A stretch of 64,000 nucleotides of DNA from Myxococcota bacterium (lineage in GTDB: Bacteria > Myxococcota_A > UBA9160 > SMWR01). Below the pieces are notes generated by a model. That model ran no database searches and had not been told where the DNA came from. It worked only from the letters and a program-made list of their open reading frames with translations. The position numbers and the translations under genes are program-made. Shown piece by piece: positions 18,081-26,376 of the stretch (the first letter of the stretch is position 1; the number at the start of each line of letters is the position of its first letter). The stretch is taken from NCBI GenBank assembly GCA_022447545.1, contig JAKVBI010000011.1, forward strand, positions 186,001-250,000, in the 5' to 3' direction.

Positions 18081-18578
18081 ATGAGCATCGACTGGCACGA
18101 CCTGCGAAAGGTGGATCTCGACTTCCTCGATACGGCGGAAAAGACGTACGTCTGCGAAGCCACTCTCAATGCGCCGAGAGGTGCGGTTTGGGATGCCTTT
18201 GCCGACCCCTCCAGCTGGTGCCACTGGTTCCCGGGTGTGGAGAAGGCCTCCTATGGCGACTCGGTCGCACCCTTCGGTGTGGGCACTTTCCGAGAGTCCT
18301 GGGTAGCGGGACAGCGTTACCAAGAAATCATGCTCGCGTGGAACGAACCCCACCGCTGGGGCTACTACATCGAACGCGCCACGGTTCCCGTCGCGCGTGC
18401 CCAAATCGAAATGCACGAATTCGAAGAGCACGGTTCAGGAACACTCGCACGCTGGATCGTAGCCACGGACCCCCTCGAAGACCTGGCCTTCATGGCCGAC
18501 GGCACTCCCTTCGACCAGTTTCTCAGCCAACTGTTCGCGGACGCCATGGCAGGACTCGACCGCCATCTCGCCCGCTGA
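18081..18578 (+). CDS. SRPBCC/START-like superfamily protein
   Basis: 165 residues from ATG 18081, two bases after the preceding stop. The fold signature is seen in KTYVCEATLNAPRGAVWDAF followed by DPSSWCHWFPGV, then alternating strands and the long C-terminal helix FLSQLFADAMAGLDRHL. Such helix-grip proteins bind hydrophobic ligands (polyketide cyclases, lipid-transfer and stress proteins); no catalytic residues are diagnostic. The lipoprotein upstream and the amidohydrolase downstream give no direct functional hint. The same-strand arrangement suggests co-transcription with 17608-18078, ended by the hairpin at 18607-18633. Confidence 0.82.
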   Translation: MSIDWHDLRKVDLDFLDTAEKTYVCEATLNAPRGAVWDAFADPSSWCHWFPGVEKASYGDSVAPFGVGTFRESWVAGQRYQEIMLAWNEPHRWGYYIERATVPVARAQIEMHEFEEHGSGTLARWIVATDPLEDLAFMADGTPFDQFLSQLFADAMAGLDRHLAR

Positions 18579-18606
18579 AGCGCACTGCGACGAGGTGGCC
18601 CCTCAC

Positions 18607-18633
18607 AAGGCCGTGGGAATCCCACCGGGCCTT
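18607..18633 (+). terminator. Long hairpin between SRPBCC and amidohydrolase genes
   Basis: AAGGCC-GTGGG-AAT-CCCAC-CG-GGCCTT: an 11-bp stem with a 2-base bulge and an AAT loop. There is no U-tract. It lies in the 81-base gap between the two genes and may attenuate or end transcription. Confidence 0.5.
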
Positions 18634-18659
18634 GAGCCCACGACAGGAGACGATGCGCC

Positions 18660-19520
18660 GTGATGGTCGACAGCCATGTTCACGTCGTCTCGACGGATCT
18701 CGAACGCTACCCCCTCAAGCCCGCCGGATTGCCAGGCGCCTGGTATCTCGACGCCCCCTGCCCCGTGGAACGCTTCACCGAACTCATGGATGAGGCCTCA
18801 GTCCAGCGGGCGGTGCTGGTACAGGGGGTGGGCGCCTATGGGTTCGACAACGCCTACACGGCGGACAGTGCTGAGCGCTTTCCCGAACGATTTGCGAGCG
18901 TGGCGTGTGTCGATGCCGTAGCCGACGACCCGCCCAGCACCCTCGAATACTGGATTCGTCAGCGCGGGATGGGCGGAGTTCGTCTGTTCGCATTGATCCC
19001 TCCGTCTGCTGGCGAAGACCAGGCACGCGGCGAGTCGTGGCTCGCCGAGGCGCCAGGACAGGCACTCTGGCGGCAGGCCGGGAAACTGGGAGCCCACGTG
19101 GTCGTCACCGTGCTCTTCCACCAACTCCCCGAGCTTCGTCGGGCACTGATCGATCACCCAGACACAACGGTCTCCCTCGACCATTGCGGCTTCCCCCCCC
19201 TGCTTGAACCCCCGTGGCGGGAAGCCGAGCCTCTCGAGGAGTTGATCAACTTTCCGAACCTCCACCTCAAGGTCACGAGCCATCTACTGCACGAGGCCGC
19301 GGAGCATGGGGACCCTCAGCATCTCGTTTCGTGGTTGGTGGAACGATTCGGTGCCGAGAGGATTCAATGGGGGTCCGACTTTTCCCAGACTCATGACCTT
19401 CGCTACCCCGAACTGGTGGCCCTCGGGCGCAAGGCCTTCGCCCACCTCTCACCCGAACAAAGGGATTGGTGCCTAGGGGGAACGGCCCTGCAACTTTGGC
19501 CAGGCCTTGCAAACGGGTAA
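18660..19520 (+). CDS. Amidohydrolase, COG3618-type TIM-barrel lactonase/hydrolase
   Basis: 286 residues. The start is GTG 18660 with AGGAG 10 bases upstream; ATG 18663 is the alternative. The N-terminal metal motif is VDSHVHVVSTDLERYP, a mid His lies in VSLDHCGFPP, and the C-terminal Asp in QWGSDFSQTHD (about 239-249). This matches the COG3618 subgroup, which includes lactonases and other carboxyl-ester hydrolases; the substrate is unknown. The thiolase-like gene begins 31 bases downstream, so the two probably share a transcript. Confidence 0.85.
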   Translation: MMVDSHVHVVSTDLERYPLKPAGLPGAWYLDAPCPVERFTELMDEASVQRAVLVQGVGAYGFDNAYTADSAERFPERFASVACVDAVADDPPSTLEYWIRQRGMGGVRLFALIPPSAGEDQARGESWLAEAPGQALWRQAGKLGAHVVVTVLFHQLPELRRALIDHPDTTVSLDHCGFPPLLEPPWREAEPLEELINFPNLHLKVTSHLLHEAAEHGDPQHLVSWLVERFGAERIQWGSDFSQTHDLRYPELVALGRKAFAHLSPEQRDWCLGGTALQLWPGLANG

Positions 19521-19551
19521 CGTAGGAACCCACCCTGGCTGGAGTTCCCCC

Positions 19552-21018
19552 ATGCCCATCGATCCGCGAACCCCGGTCCTGGTGGGTGTTGGCGCCATCC
19601 AGCAGCGACTGGACGATCCCGACGACGCACTCGAACCCGTGGCGCTCATGCAGGCGGCCCTGGAGCGGGCTGCCGCGGATGCCGGGTCACGGGCCCTGCT
19701 CACAGATGCCGACGCAATTCGAGTCCCCCGCGGCTTCTGGGATTATCCCGACCCTGGACGCTGGGTGGCCGAGCAACTGGGCGCCAGCGGGGTGCGAACG
19801 CAAGTCTCCGAAGTCGGCGTCCTCCAGAGCACACTGTTCGGTCACGCTGCCCGGGACATCGCGGCCGGAACTGCGGACATCGTGCTGCTCACCGGCGGAG
19901 AAGCCAAATTCCGAGCCCTGCGAGCCCAGATCGCGGGCAGTGAAGCGAGCCTGTCCAATCAAGCCAGCCAAGAGCCCGACAGCGTTCTGCGCCCCAGCGG
20001 CGACATCATGCACCGCCTCGAGATCGAAGCCGGTCTGGTGACCCCCGTGCAGCAGTACAGCATGATCGAGAACGCACTGCGCGCCGCCGAAGGGATGGAG
20101 ATCGACGCGCATAGGCGTGAGGTTGCCCGCATGTGGGCTGGCATGAGTGAGGTCGCCGCGAAGAACCCCGCTGCATGGAACCGCACCCCGGTGTCCGCCG
20201 ACGAAATCCGCACGGCCGCCGGGCGTAACCGCATGCTCGCGTTTCCCTACACGAAGCTCCACAACTCTCAATGGAACGTCGACCAGGCAGCCGGACTGAT
20301 CCTGTGCTCGGCCGAAGCCGCGCGCCGTGCCGGTGTTCCCGAATCGCGTTGGGTCTACCCCTGGGCGGTCACCGAATCGAATCACATGCTGTCCCTGGGC
20401 GAGCGGGTGGCTCCCCACGCCTGCCCGGGCTTCGCGATCGCCGGGCGACGTGCCCTGGAGGCGTGTGAAGTGGGCGGCTCGGAGGTGACTCACCGGGAGA
20501 TCTACAGCTGCTTTCCCTCGGCGGTTCGCGTGCAGGCTCGTGAGCTCGAGATCGACCTCCGCGCTCCCCTGACCGTGACCGGCGGAATGACGTTTGCTGG
20601 GGGTCCCCTCAACAATTTCGTCCTACAGGCGGCCGTCCGGATGGCGCAGATCCTGCGCGAGGACCCCAATCGCCTGGGAATGGTCACCGCCGTCAGTGGG
20701 CTCTTGACCAAGCAAGGGGTGAGCCTGTGGTCGAACCGCCCGCCACCTCGAGGGTTCCACTTCGAGGACGTGAGTGATGCAGTCGCCCGGGCGACCCCGC
20801 GAGCGAGCCTGATCGCCGACCTCTCCGGTTCCGGGAAAGTGATCGCCTACACGGTGGTCTACGAAGGGGACGAGCCCGTGCGCGGCGCCCTGCTGTGCGC
20901 CAGCGAGGAGGGTCGACACACCCTGGCCTTCACCGAGGATCGGAGCGTGGCGCTGGAAATGACGCAACGGGAGTTCTGCGGTGAGCAAGTGAAGGTCCGA
21001 GACGGCTGGCTCCGCTGA
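19552..21018 (+). CDS. Thiolase-like protein, TLP1 type with extra C-terminal OB domain
   Basis: 488 residues from ATG 19552 (CTGGAG just upstream; the in-frame ATG at 19507 lies inside the previous gene). The N-terminus has the thiolase core PVLVGVGAIQQ and a VLLTGGEAKFRALR strand. The site of the nucleophilic Cys is SEVGVLQSTLFGHAA, without Cys; there is no Cys at all in the first 250 residues. The last 85 or so residues (HFEDVSDAVARATPRASLI onward) resemble the additional C-terminal domain of mycobacterial TLP1. It probably binds acyl-CoA but lacks ordinary thiolase chemistry. It follows the COG3618 amidohydrolase by 31 bases. Confidence 0.8.
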   Translation: MPIDPRTPVLVGVGAIQQRLDDPDDALEPVALMQAALERAAADAGSRALLTDADAIRVPRGFWDYPDPGRWVAEQLGASGVRTQVSEVGVLQSTLFGHAARDIAAGTADIVLLTGGEAKFRALRAQIAGSEASLSNQASQEPDSVLRPSGDIMHRLEIEAGLVTPVQQYSMIENALRAAEGMEIDAHRREVARMWAGMSEVAAKNPAAWNRTPVSADEIRTAAGRNRMLAFPYTKLHNSQWNVDQAAGLILCSAEAARRAGVPESRWVYPWAVTESNHMLSLGERVAPHACPGFAIAGRRALEACEVGGSEVTHREIYSCFPSAVRVQARELEIDLRAPLTVTGGMTFAGGPLNNFVLQAAVRMAQILREDPNRLGMVTAVSGLLTKQGVSLWSNRPPPRGFHFEDVSDAVARATPRASLIADLSGSGKVIAYTVVYEGDEPVRGALLCASEEGRHTLAFTEDRSVALEMTQREFCGEQVKVRDGWLR

Positions 21019-21106
21019 TCCGAGGGCCGGCATCCATCACCAAAAACCTTTCACTTTCAATAGAATCCGACAGCTCTCGCGAACCCACTGGAGCCCTGTT
21101 CGGCAC

Positions 21107-22288
21107 TCACAGGTACTGAGACCAACCCTTGGGATGGGCCCTTTTGTACTGCCGATAGACCCAACAGATCGGGTAGAGAATCATCAGTCCCGCTGCAGTC
21201 CCCACGTACGTGGCGAGCAAACCGGCCTGAGCGATTCCCCCAGTGCTCAGAAGCGCCAGAACGCCAAGCAATGGAATGTGGAGGACATAGAAGAACAGCG
21301 CAGTTTGCCCGAAAACCAGAAGCGGGTTGTACCGCGAGGGTGCCCCCCGCAACCAAGACTCGACCCGCACGCATCCCGCCAGCGCAAGCGCCGCGATCCC
21401 GAGCTCCAAGCCTGCGAAGGCGATGCTCGGTGGATACTTGCTGACGTGAAGCCACTGAACGAAAGAAGCATCATCGCGGTGAAGGCCCAGGTTTCCGTAG
21501 GCGTCGATCCCGCGCACGAACGAAAATACCACCAGGCCGAGAATCCCCATCGTCATCAATTCTCGGAACAGGATCTGCCGTCTGGCAGGGCCTTCGGGCA
21601 GGTCCAACAAGTGCCCACCAAACGTCCACCCCAATGCCATCAGCGCCAACCACGGCACCACGGGATAGAGAACCGTTACCGGTGCGGCATACACAGGCGC
21701 GAGCAACAGCGATCCGATCAACCCGGGAGATGACCCGATCGGCAACAAACTGCGAGTGATGGCCTCTCCGAACAACAGCCAACCCAGACCGAGACAAACC
21801 AGCAACCGATTATCAAGACGGCGCAGTGGAATCATCAACAGGAGACCCGCACCGATCGCATACAGGACCTGCAGAATCAGCACTCCCTGCCAAGCCATAA
21901 CCGACAGAAGAACTTCCAGAGCCAGAATCACCAATGCTCGAATGAAAAGGTGCCTGTCGATGGCGGACTCGGAATCCCCCGCAGCGCGCCGATGAGCAGC
22001 GCTCAGTGCAAGGGAAGTTCCAGACAGAAACAAGAAAGTCGGGGCGCACAGATGGGTGATCCAGCGCGTCAAGAACTGAGCTGTAGGAAGAATCGCCCCG
22101 GGAACGTGGGCGGGATTTCCGCTGGCAGGATCGAGCAGGTAGGCGGAATCCGTGGCGATGCGTCCACCGTTGAACACCACCGAGGCGTGATCGATGGCCA
22201 TGAGCACCATCACCAGACCCCGCATCCAATCGATGGCGACGATCCGCCGCTGCATCTCCTTGCGCGAAGCGTTCCCAGGTGCTTTCAC
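21107..22288 (-). CDS. DUF1624/HGSNAT-like membrane acyltransferase
   Basis: 393 residues, about ten hydrophobic segments. The N-terminal motif RRIVAIDWMRGLVMVLMAID continuing HASVVFNG is the hallmark of DUF1624 proteins, related to heparan-alpha-glucosaminide N-acetyltransferase; the His of IDHAS is the predicted active residue for acyl transfer across the membrane. The acceptor is unknown. The GTG start at 22288 overlaps the TGA of the PhyH gene (GTGA), supporting this start over an internal ATG at residue 12. It is the last gene of the minus-strand set starting at the cytochrome. Confidence 0.85.
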   Translation of the reverse strand: MKAPGNASRKEMQRRIVAIDWMRGLVMVLMAIDHASVVFNGGRIATDSAYLLDPASGNPAHVPGAILPTAQFLTRWITHLCAPTFLFLSGTSLALSAAHRRAAGDSESAIDRHLFIRALVILALEVLLSVMAWQGVLILQVLYAIGAGLLLMIPLRRLDNRLLVCLGLGWLLFGEAITRSLLPIGSSPGLIGSLLLAPVYAAPVTVLYPVVPWLALMALGWTFGGHLLDLPEGPARRQILFRELMTMGILGLVVFSFVRGIDAYGNLGLHRDDASFVQWLHVSKYPPSIAFAGLELGIAALALAGCVRVESWLRGAPSRYNPLLVFGQTALFFYVLHIPLLGVLALLSTGGIAQAGLLATYVGTAAGLMILYPICWVYRQYKRAHPKGWSQYL

Positions 22289-23121
22289 TCGCCCTCGACC
22301 CAGTCGCTGGAGCGCGAGTCCGCGTAGGCGGTCTGATCAAGTCGACCCCCGCCCAAAACCATCGCGGGGCTCTTGGTATCGATGTGCCCCATGATGCCCT
22401 TGTAGAGGCTATACCCGCACAATTCGAGGAGCCGATCCGAGAACGTCTGGGTGATTTCCCGAGGCACGCCCAGATATTGGTTCTGCTGGGGTCGAATAAA
22501 ACCGGCACAGTATTGGACGTTGACACCGAGGCGCCATTCATCTTCTGTCCGGTTCGATCCTCCGCCATGCCACAAACTCGCGTCGAAAATCATCACGCTA
22601 CCGGCGGGCATCTCGATGGGTATGGTTTCGATCTCGGCTTGAAAATCCGGGGCGTGGTCGTACCGATGGGACCCGGGGACCGCCCGCGTACCACCATTCG
22701 CATCGCTGAAATCAGTCAACGCCCACATGCTCGTACACATCAGCGGAACGTGCGGCCTCTCGACGTTCATCACAATATCGTCCGGGTGGATCGGCTGACA
22801 GACCTCACCGGGTCCGATGTCGATGGCGGTCATCCCGGAAAGCAGGCAACCCGTATCCAGGACCCGCTCGACGATGGGCAGCACATTCTCGTGAACCGGC
22901 ATGGTCTGAAAGACCTCGCCGCGGGCCAACAGGTTGTAGGTCCTCAAGGTCGCGTACCCCTCTGCGGGGTTACCCTTCGGCTTCGCGCCCATTTCTTTTT
23001 CAACATTGCGGATCTGCTGGACAAGGGCGTCGACCAACGGAGGTTCGATGGCGTCCCGCACGATCGTGTAGCCCTGCTCCTCGATCTCGGACAGGTGCTC
23101 TTCGATTCGACTCGGCTCCAT
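22285..23121 (-). CDS. Phytanoyl-CoA dioxygenase (PhyH) family Fe(II)/2-oxoglutarate oxygenase
   Basis: 278 residues from ATG 23121, preceded by a near-perfect GGAGG. Hydroxylation of a small hydrophobic substrate is the expected chemistry. Conserved elements: QPIHPDDIVMN (probable HxD iron ligands), SMWALTDFSDANGGTRAVPG and the distal ligand in DASLWHGGGSNRT (about 188-200), with the Arg of NRT/WRLG for 2-oxoglutarate. An upstream extension to 23340 remains open but looks non-coding and lacks a Shine-Dalgarno. It is coupled to the DUF1624 gene by a 4-bp overlap. Confidence 0.88.
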   Translation of the reverse strand: MEPSRIEEHLSEIEEQGYTIVRDAIEPPLVDALVQQIRNVEKEMGAKPKGNPAEGYATLRTYNLLARGEVFQTMPVHENVLPIVERVLDTGCLLSGMTAIDIGPGEVCQPIHPDDIVMNVERPHVPLMCTSMWALTDFSDANGGTRAVPGSHRYDHAPDFQAEIETIPIEMPAGSVMIFDASLWHGGGSNRTEDEWRLGVNVQYCAGFIRPQQNQYLGVPREITQTFSDRLLELCGYSLYKGIMGHIDTKSPAMVLGGGRLDQTAYADSRSSDWVEGE

Positions 23122-23212
23122 GTGACCTCCGTAAAGGCCGAGTCTACCACGGCCCTTCCCACCTGGATCGTCCGACACCGGGGTTACTGCGCGAACACGA
23201 CGACGGTTTCGT

Positions 23213-24313
23213 TTAGAGCAGCCCCAACTTCGCGAGCTTTGACTGTAAGCGCTCCGCAACCAGGCGGTGGCCGGCTGCCGAGAGATGCTCATCGCGCTGG
23301 AAATAGAACTGATCCTTGTTGGCCACCAGTTCGCGATCACGACTCAGATCGAGGAAGCGAGCCCCCCTGGGCTGCTCTTCGTGCAGCCAGCGATACTGGT
23401 CCCAACCTTCGTCCCGCCCGGGGATCCCCATAGCCAGCAGCGTGAACCCATCCTCCTGCCCGATACGGACGAGTTCAGAGATTTCGAGCAGGGTCTTCCG
23501 CCGAAGCCACTGAGACACGGAATCGCCCGTATTGAGTTCTCTTGGGTGGAAGGCGCCAATCCCCCCAAGCCACTTCGCCAGCGCAGTGGGCAGCTCCCAG
23601 CCCCGCAGAAAATCCGGCAGACGCTCCAGGATACGACTCTGTCGGTAGAGCGGGTGGCGAGTCGCATCGAGGGGAACCAAACTGCCTGCCTCGAGCTCAT
23701 AGAGCGCCAGGTTGTAGTTGTCGTAGAGGTCCGTCGGGGAAAATGCGAGCACCAGGATATCTGGGTCGAGAAACCTCAGACGCTGGGTAAACATTCGATA
23801 CGACTGATCGGTCCCGTAACCCTTGATTCCCGCATTGATCACGTCGACGTCCCGGCCCGCTGACCGCAGTCGTTGCTCCAGCTGGTTCGCGTAAGTTTCG
23901 TCGTCGCCCACCCCCTGCCCGAAAGTGAGCGAATCGCCGAGCACCAGAATCCGAAGCGCTGGCTTTCCCTCGACCTCCCGATCTCGCAGCCCCAGTGCGT
24001 TGGTGTGGGAGATCTCGACGAATTCATCACCCACCATGCGGTTTTTTGTATTGGGTGTGAGGGCGTAAATCAAATCGGGATCGGCGCGGTGAAAACCACG
24101 TGTCTGCCAAGCCTCTCGCGGATCACCCGAGCCCGAGAGCCGCAGCCACCACTCGCCGAAGCCCAGAGCCGTGACAACGGCGAGCGCAAAGGTAACCCCT
24201 AGGGATAGCCAGCGGCGGGGTTTGTCCAGATGGGACGTCGGCAATGGTGGACCCTCGAGACACAAATGCGAGCCAACACCTTGACGAGGGGGACGGTGGG
24301 ACCTTGAGCCCAT
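23213..24313 (-). CDS. Membrane-anchored SGNH/GDSL hydrolase
   Basis: 366 residues from ATG 24313 (GGAG five bases upstream; an in-frame TTG at 24340 has none). One N-terminal membrane segment (WLSLGVTFALAVVTALGFGE) is followed by the periplasmic SGNH domain: block I ILVLGDSLTFGQGVGDDETY with the nucleophilic Ser, block II Gly in INAGIKGYGTDQ, and the C-terminal Asp-His dyad in FQRDEHLSAAGHRLV. Such proteins act as esterases or O-acetyl modifiers of glycans. It sits between the octaheme cytochrome and PhyH genes, 45 and 91 bases away. Confidence 0.85.
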   Translation of the reverse strand: MGSRSHRPPRQGVGSHLCLEGPPLPTSHLDKPRRWLSLGVTFALAVVTALGFGEWWLRLSGSGDPREAWQTRGFHRADPDLIYALTPNTKNRMVGDEFVEISHTNALGLRDREVEGKPALRILVLGDSLTFGQGVGDDETYANQLEQRLRSAGRDVDVINAGIKGYGTDQSYRMFTQRLRFLDPDILVLAFSPTDLYDNYNLALYELEAGSLVPLDATRHPLYRQSRILERLPDFLRGWELPTALAKWLGGIGAFHPRELNTGDSVSQWLRRKTLLEISELVRIGQEDGFTLLAMGIPGRDEGWDQYRWLHEEQPRGARFLDLSRDRELVANKDQFYFQRDEHLSAAGHRLVAERLQSKLAKLGLL

Positions 24314-24358
24314 TTTGTCTCCAGAGCTGCAACCCTGCAACGGGAGGTATCCCCTTCC

Positions 24359-26191
24359 CTATTCAATCCACTCCAGGCGGCGCTCGTCCCGCTCGGACAG
24401 CAATCTCGCCAATGTGTTCTGACTGACGGTGCCCTGGGCGTCGAGCAGAACCGAGGGCCGTGCCCTGGGATTCGAGCGATGGGTCCTCCACCAACGATCA
24501 AAGGCGGCCATGGCACTCGCTGACCGGACCTTCTGATCGGCCACATAGTCGTAGTCGAGGTCCGCGTAACCCGGCAGTGTCCTGAGAGACCGCCAGGCGA
24601 GGTAGCGTACGGCCGGATACGAATCGTCCAGCAACGGCGACAAATACAGAGGGAGCCAGTGGGTTCCCGATGCCTGCTGGGCTGGCTCCCAACCCATGTG
24701 CCAGGCGGCAAGAGCGCGCTGACCCGCATCGCCGGACACCGCCCACAGCACCGAGGCCGCGATCTCCCGCTGATCCGCATCCAACTCGGGGGGCTCGATC
24801 CCGTACCAGTCCTGCAGATGCTCAGCTGTCCAGCCCAATGATCGATCAAGGTGGCACAGGTTGCAGGCATTCGGCCGGCCGGTCGACAACTCGACGGAAA
24901 CGTCGGGCGCTTCCACACCATGGTTCCGAATGGCTTTCAAAAGCGCATAGCTTGTATGAGGAGAATGGCAGTCATAGCAATTACTGCCCCTGGAACCGGC
25001 AGCGTGATGAGTGTGCGCTTCGATGTCGGGCATCTCGTGACACTGGAGGCACGCGGAGTTCCCGTCATGCCCCACTCGCAACTGATCCACCCGCCACTCC
25101 TCAGTCGGACGAGGATCGTCGTTTTCGCGATGCATGGAGTGACAAGAGAGACAGGATGCCTCCCCTCGCCGATAGCACTCGGTCTCGACCAGCGCGTCGT
25201 ACTCGCGCCCGCCGGTTCGCACGCGTCCATCGGGCCAGAACGCGAGATCGCCCCACACTTCGCGTCGTTGTTCCGTCTCGAAAACCGGATCCAACAACTC
25301 CCCGGGCATGAAACCGCTCGAAGCCTGGGCCGCTTCCAGGGAGTGACATTGTCCACATAGGGCGGTGGCGCGTTCGTGATCGAGATCCGAGGGATCGACG
25401 ATGGAGGCATTCGCAGTTGCGTCGAGATGCTGAAGGTAGCGCCGACCGGGACTGCGATTTTCTCGAACGTGCTTGCCTCCAGGCCCGTGGCACGACTCGC
25501 AGGCAATGCCCAACTCCACCGCGGAGGCCTCACCCCCATCCCGTCGAGGCCCCGGCCCGCGCGCCGCCGCCACCTGTGCCGCCGTGGTGTGGCACTGAAT
25601 GCAACCGACTCCCCATTTCCCATCGAGCATTCGCGTCGACCAGTTCCGGGCCGGGGGATGCATGAACGCAGCATCGCGGGGAACCCAGCGTTCGTCCTCG
25701 ATCAGATAGATGAACGGGACGGCCGCGAGGGTTCGACCGCGTCCCGTACCGAGCCAGAGCCACTGCCGATGGTGGGAACCGGTCGTCAATTCGATGGGAT
25801 AGCGTTGGGTACCTTCCGAGTCCGTGAGGTCGACCCAGAACTGGTCCCCAGCGCGCTCGAACCGATAGGCGTGTCCGGGCAGAACGAGTTCCAGACCGTC
25901 CAGATCGGCCGCCACGGCCCCCGGATCGGCGCGTTGGGTCATGGTGCGGTGAAAGGATTCAAACCAGCTGTGGTAGTGGCCGGGATGGCACGAACGGCAG
26001 GTCCCCGAACTCACGTAGCCGGCAGCCTGGACATCGGCCAGGACAGGGCCAGCTTCCGACGGCCCTTCGCCACTCCCCGCACCAGGCAGCAGACCGGACA
26101 CGATCAAGACGGCGAAAGCCGCGCCGATCCACCAGAGCGGAAAGCCGGTTGCGCGACCCACGGTCATGAACACACCATGTCGCAAGACCAT
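24359..26191 (-). CDS. Octaheme c-type cytochrome (cytochrome c554/doubled-CXXCH type)
   Basis: 610 residues from ATG 26191 (an alternative ATG lies at 26227). The N-terminal membrane segment LWWIGAAFAVLIVSGLLPG acts as signal or anchor. Eight CxxCH heme sites occur in order: CRSCH, CIQCH, CESCH, CGQCH, CLSCH, CLQCH, CYDCH, CNLCH, with extra His residues (HTHH, HYHSW) as likely distal ligands. The C-terminal 180 residues are heme-free and partly helical, HEAT-like (SYPAVRYLAWRSLRTLP). It is a periplasmic electron-transfer or multiheme reductase protein; the substrate is undefined. A GATACT lies 10 bases upstream of the chosen ATG. Confidence 0.88.
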   Translation of the reverse strand: MVLRHGVFMTVGRATGFPLWWIGAAFAVLIVSGLLPGAGSGEGPSEAGPVLADVQAAGYVSSGTCRSCHPGHYHSWFESFHRTMTQRADPGAVAADLDGLELVLPGHAYRFERAGDQFWVDLTDSEGTQRYPIELTTGSHHRQWLWLGTGRGRTLAAVPFIYLIEDERWVPRDAAFMHPPARNWSTRMLDGKWGVGCIQCHTTAAQVAAARGPGPRRDGGEASAVELGIACESCHGPGGKHVRENRSPGRRYLQHLDATANASIVDPSDLDHERATALCGQCHSLEAAQASSGFMPGELLDPVFETEQRREVWGDLAFWPDGRVRTGGREYDALVETECYRRGEASCLSCHSMHRENDDPRPTEEWRVDQLRVGHDGNSACLQCHEMPDIEAHTHHAAGSRGSNCYDCHSPHTSYALLKAIRNHGVEAPDVSVELSTGRPNACNLCHLDRSLGWTAEHLQDWYGIEPPELDADQREIAASVLWAVSGDAGQRALAAWHMGWEPAQQASGTHWLPLYLSPLLDDSYPAVRYLAWRSLRTLPGYADLDYDYVADQKVRSASAMAAFDRWWRTHRSNPRARPSVLLDAQGTVSQNTLARLLSERDERRLEWIE

Positions 26192-26201
26192 TCGGCGGGC
26201 C

Positions 26202-26207
26202 AGTATC
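26202..26207 (-). promoter_or_regulatory. Candidate -10 box for the cytochrome gene
   Basis: Minus-strand GATACT, 10 bases upstream of ATG 26191. Followed by GGCCCGCC, similar to the spacer at 62743-62750. Confidence 0.3.
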
Positions 26208-26362
26208 GCAGCTGAACGGCACGGCATCCATCCACCCCCGCCCGCACAAAAGTCGGCCCAAATCCGCGAGGCCGCGAGTGTTTCGGGCGCCGGGAGGCCG
26301 CTAGCCCCCGACCGGCGATGGGATCCGGGAGGATCTGATCGTGACGTACGCCAGGCATCGGA

Positions 26363-26368
26363 TAGACT
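26363..26368 (+). promoter_or_regulatory. Candidate -10 box for leaderless start at 26377
   Basis: TAGACT, 8 bases before the ATG; a weak -35 GTGACG lies at 26341-26346 (16-base spacer). The predicted transcript begins at the start codon. Confidence 0.4.
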
Positions 26369-26376
26369 GGGCCCCC

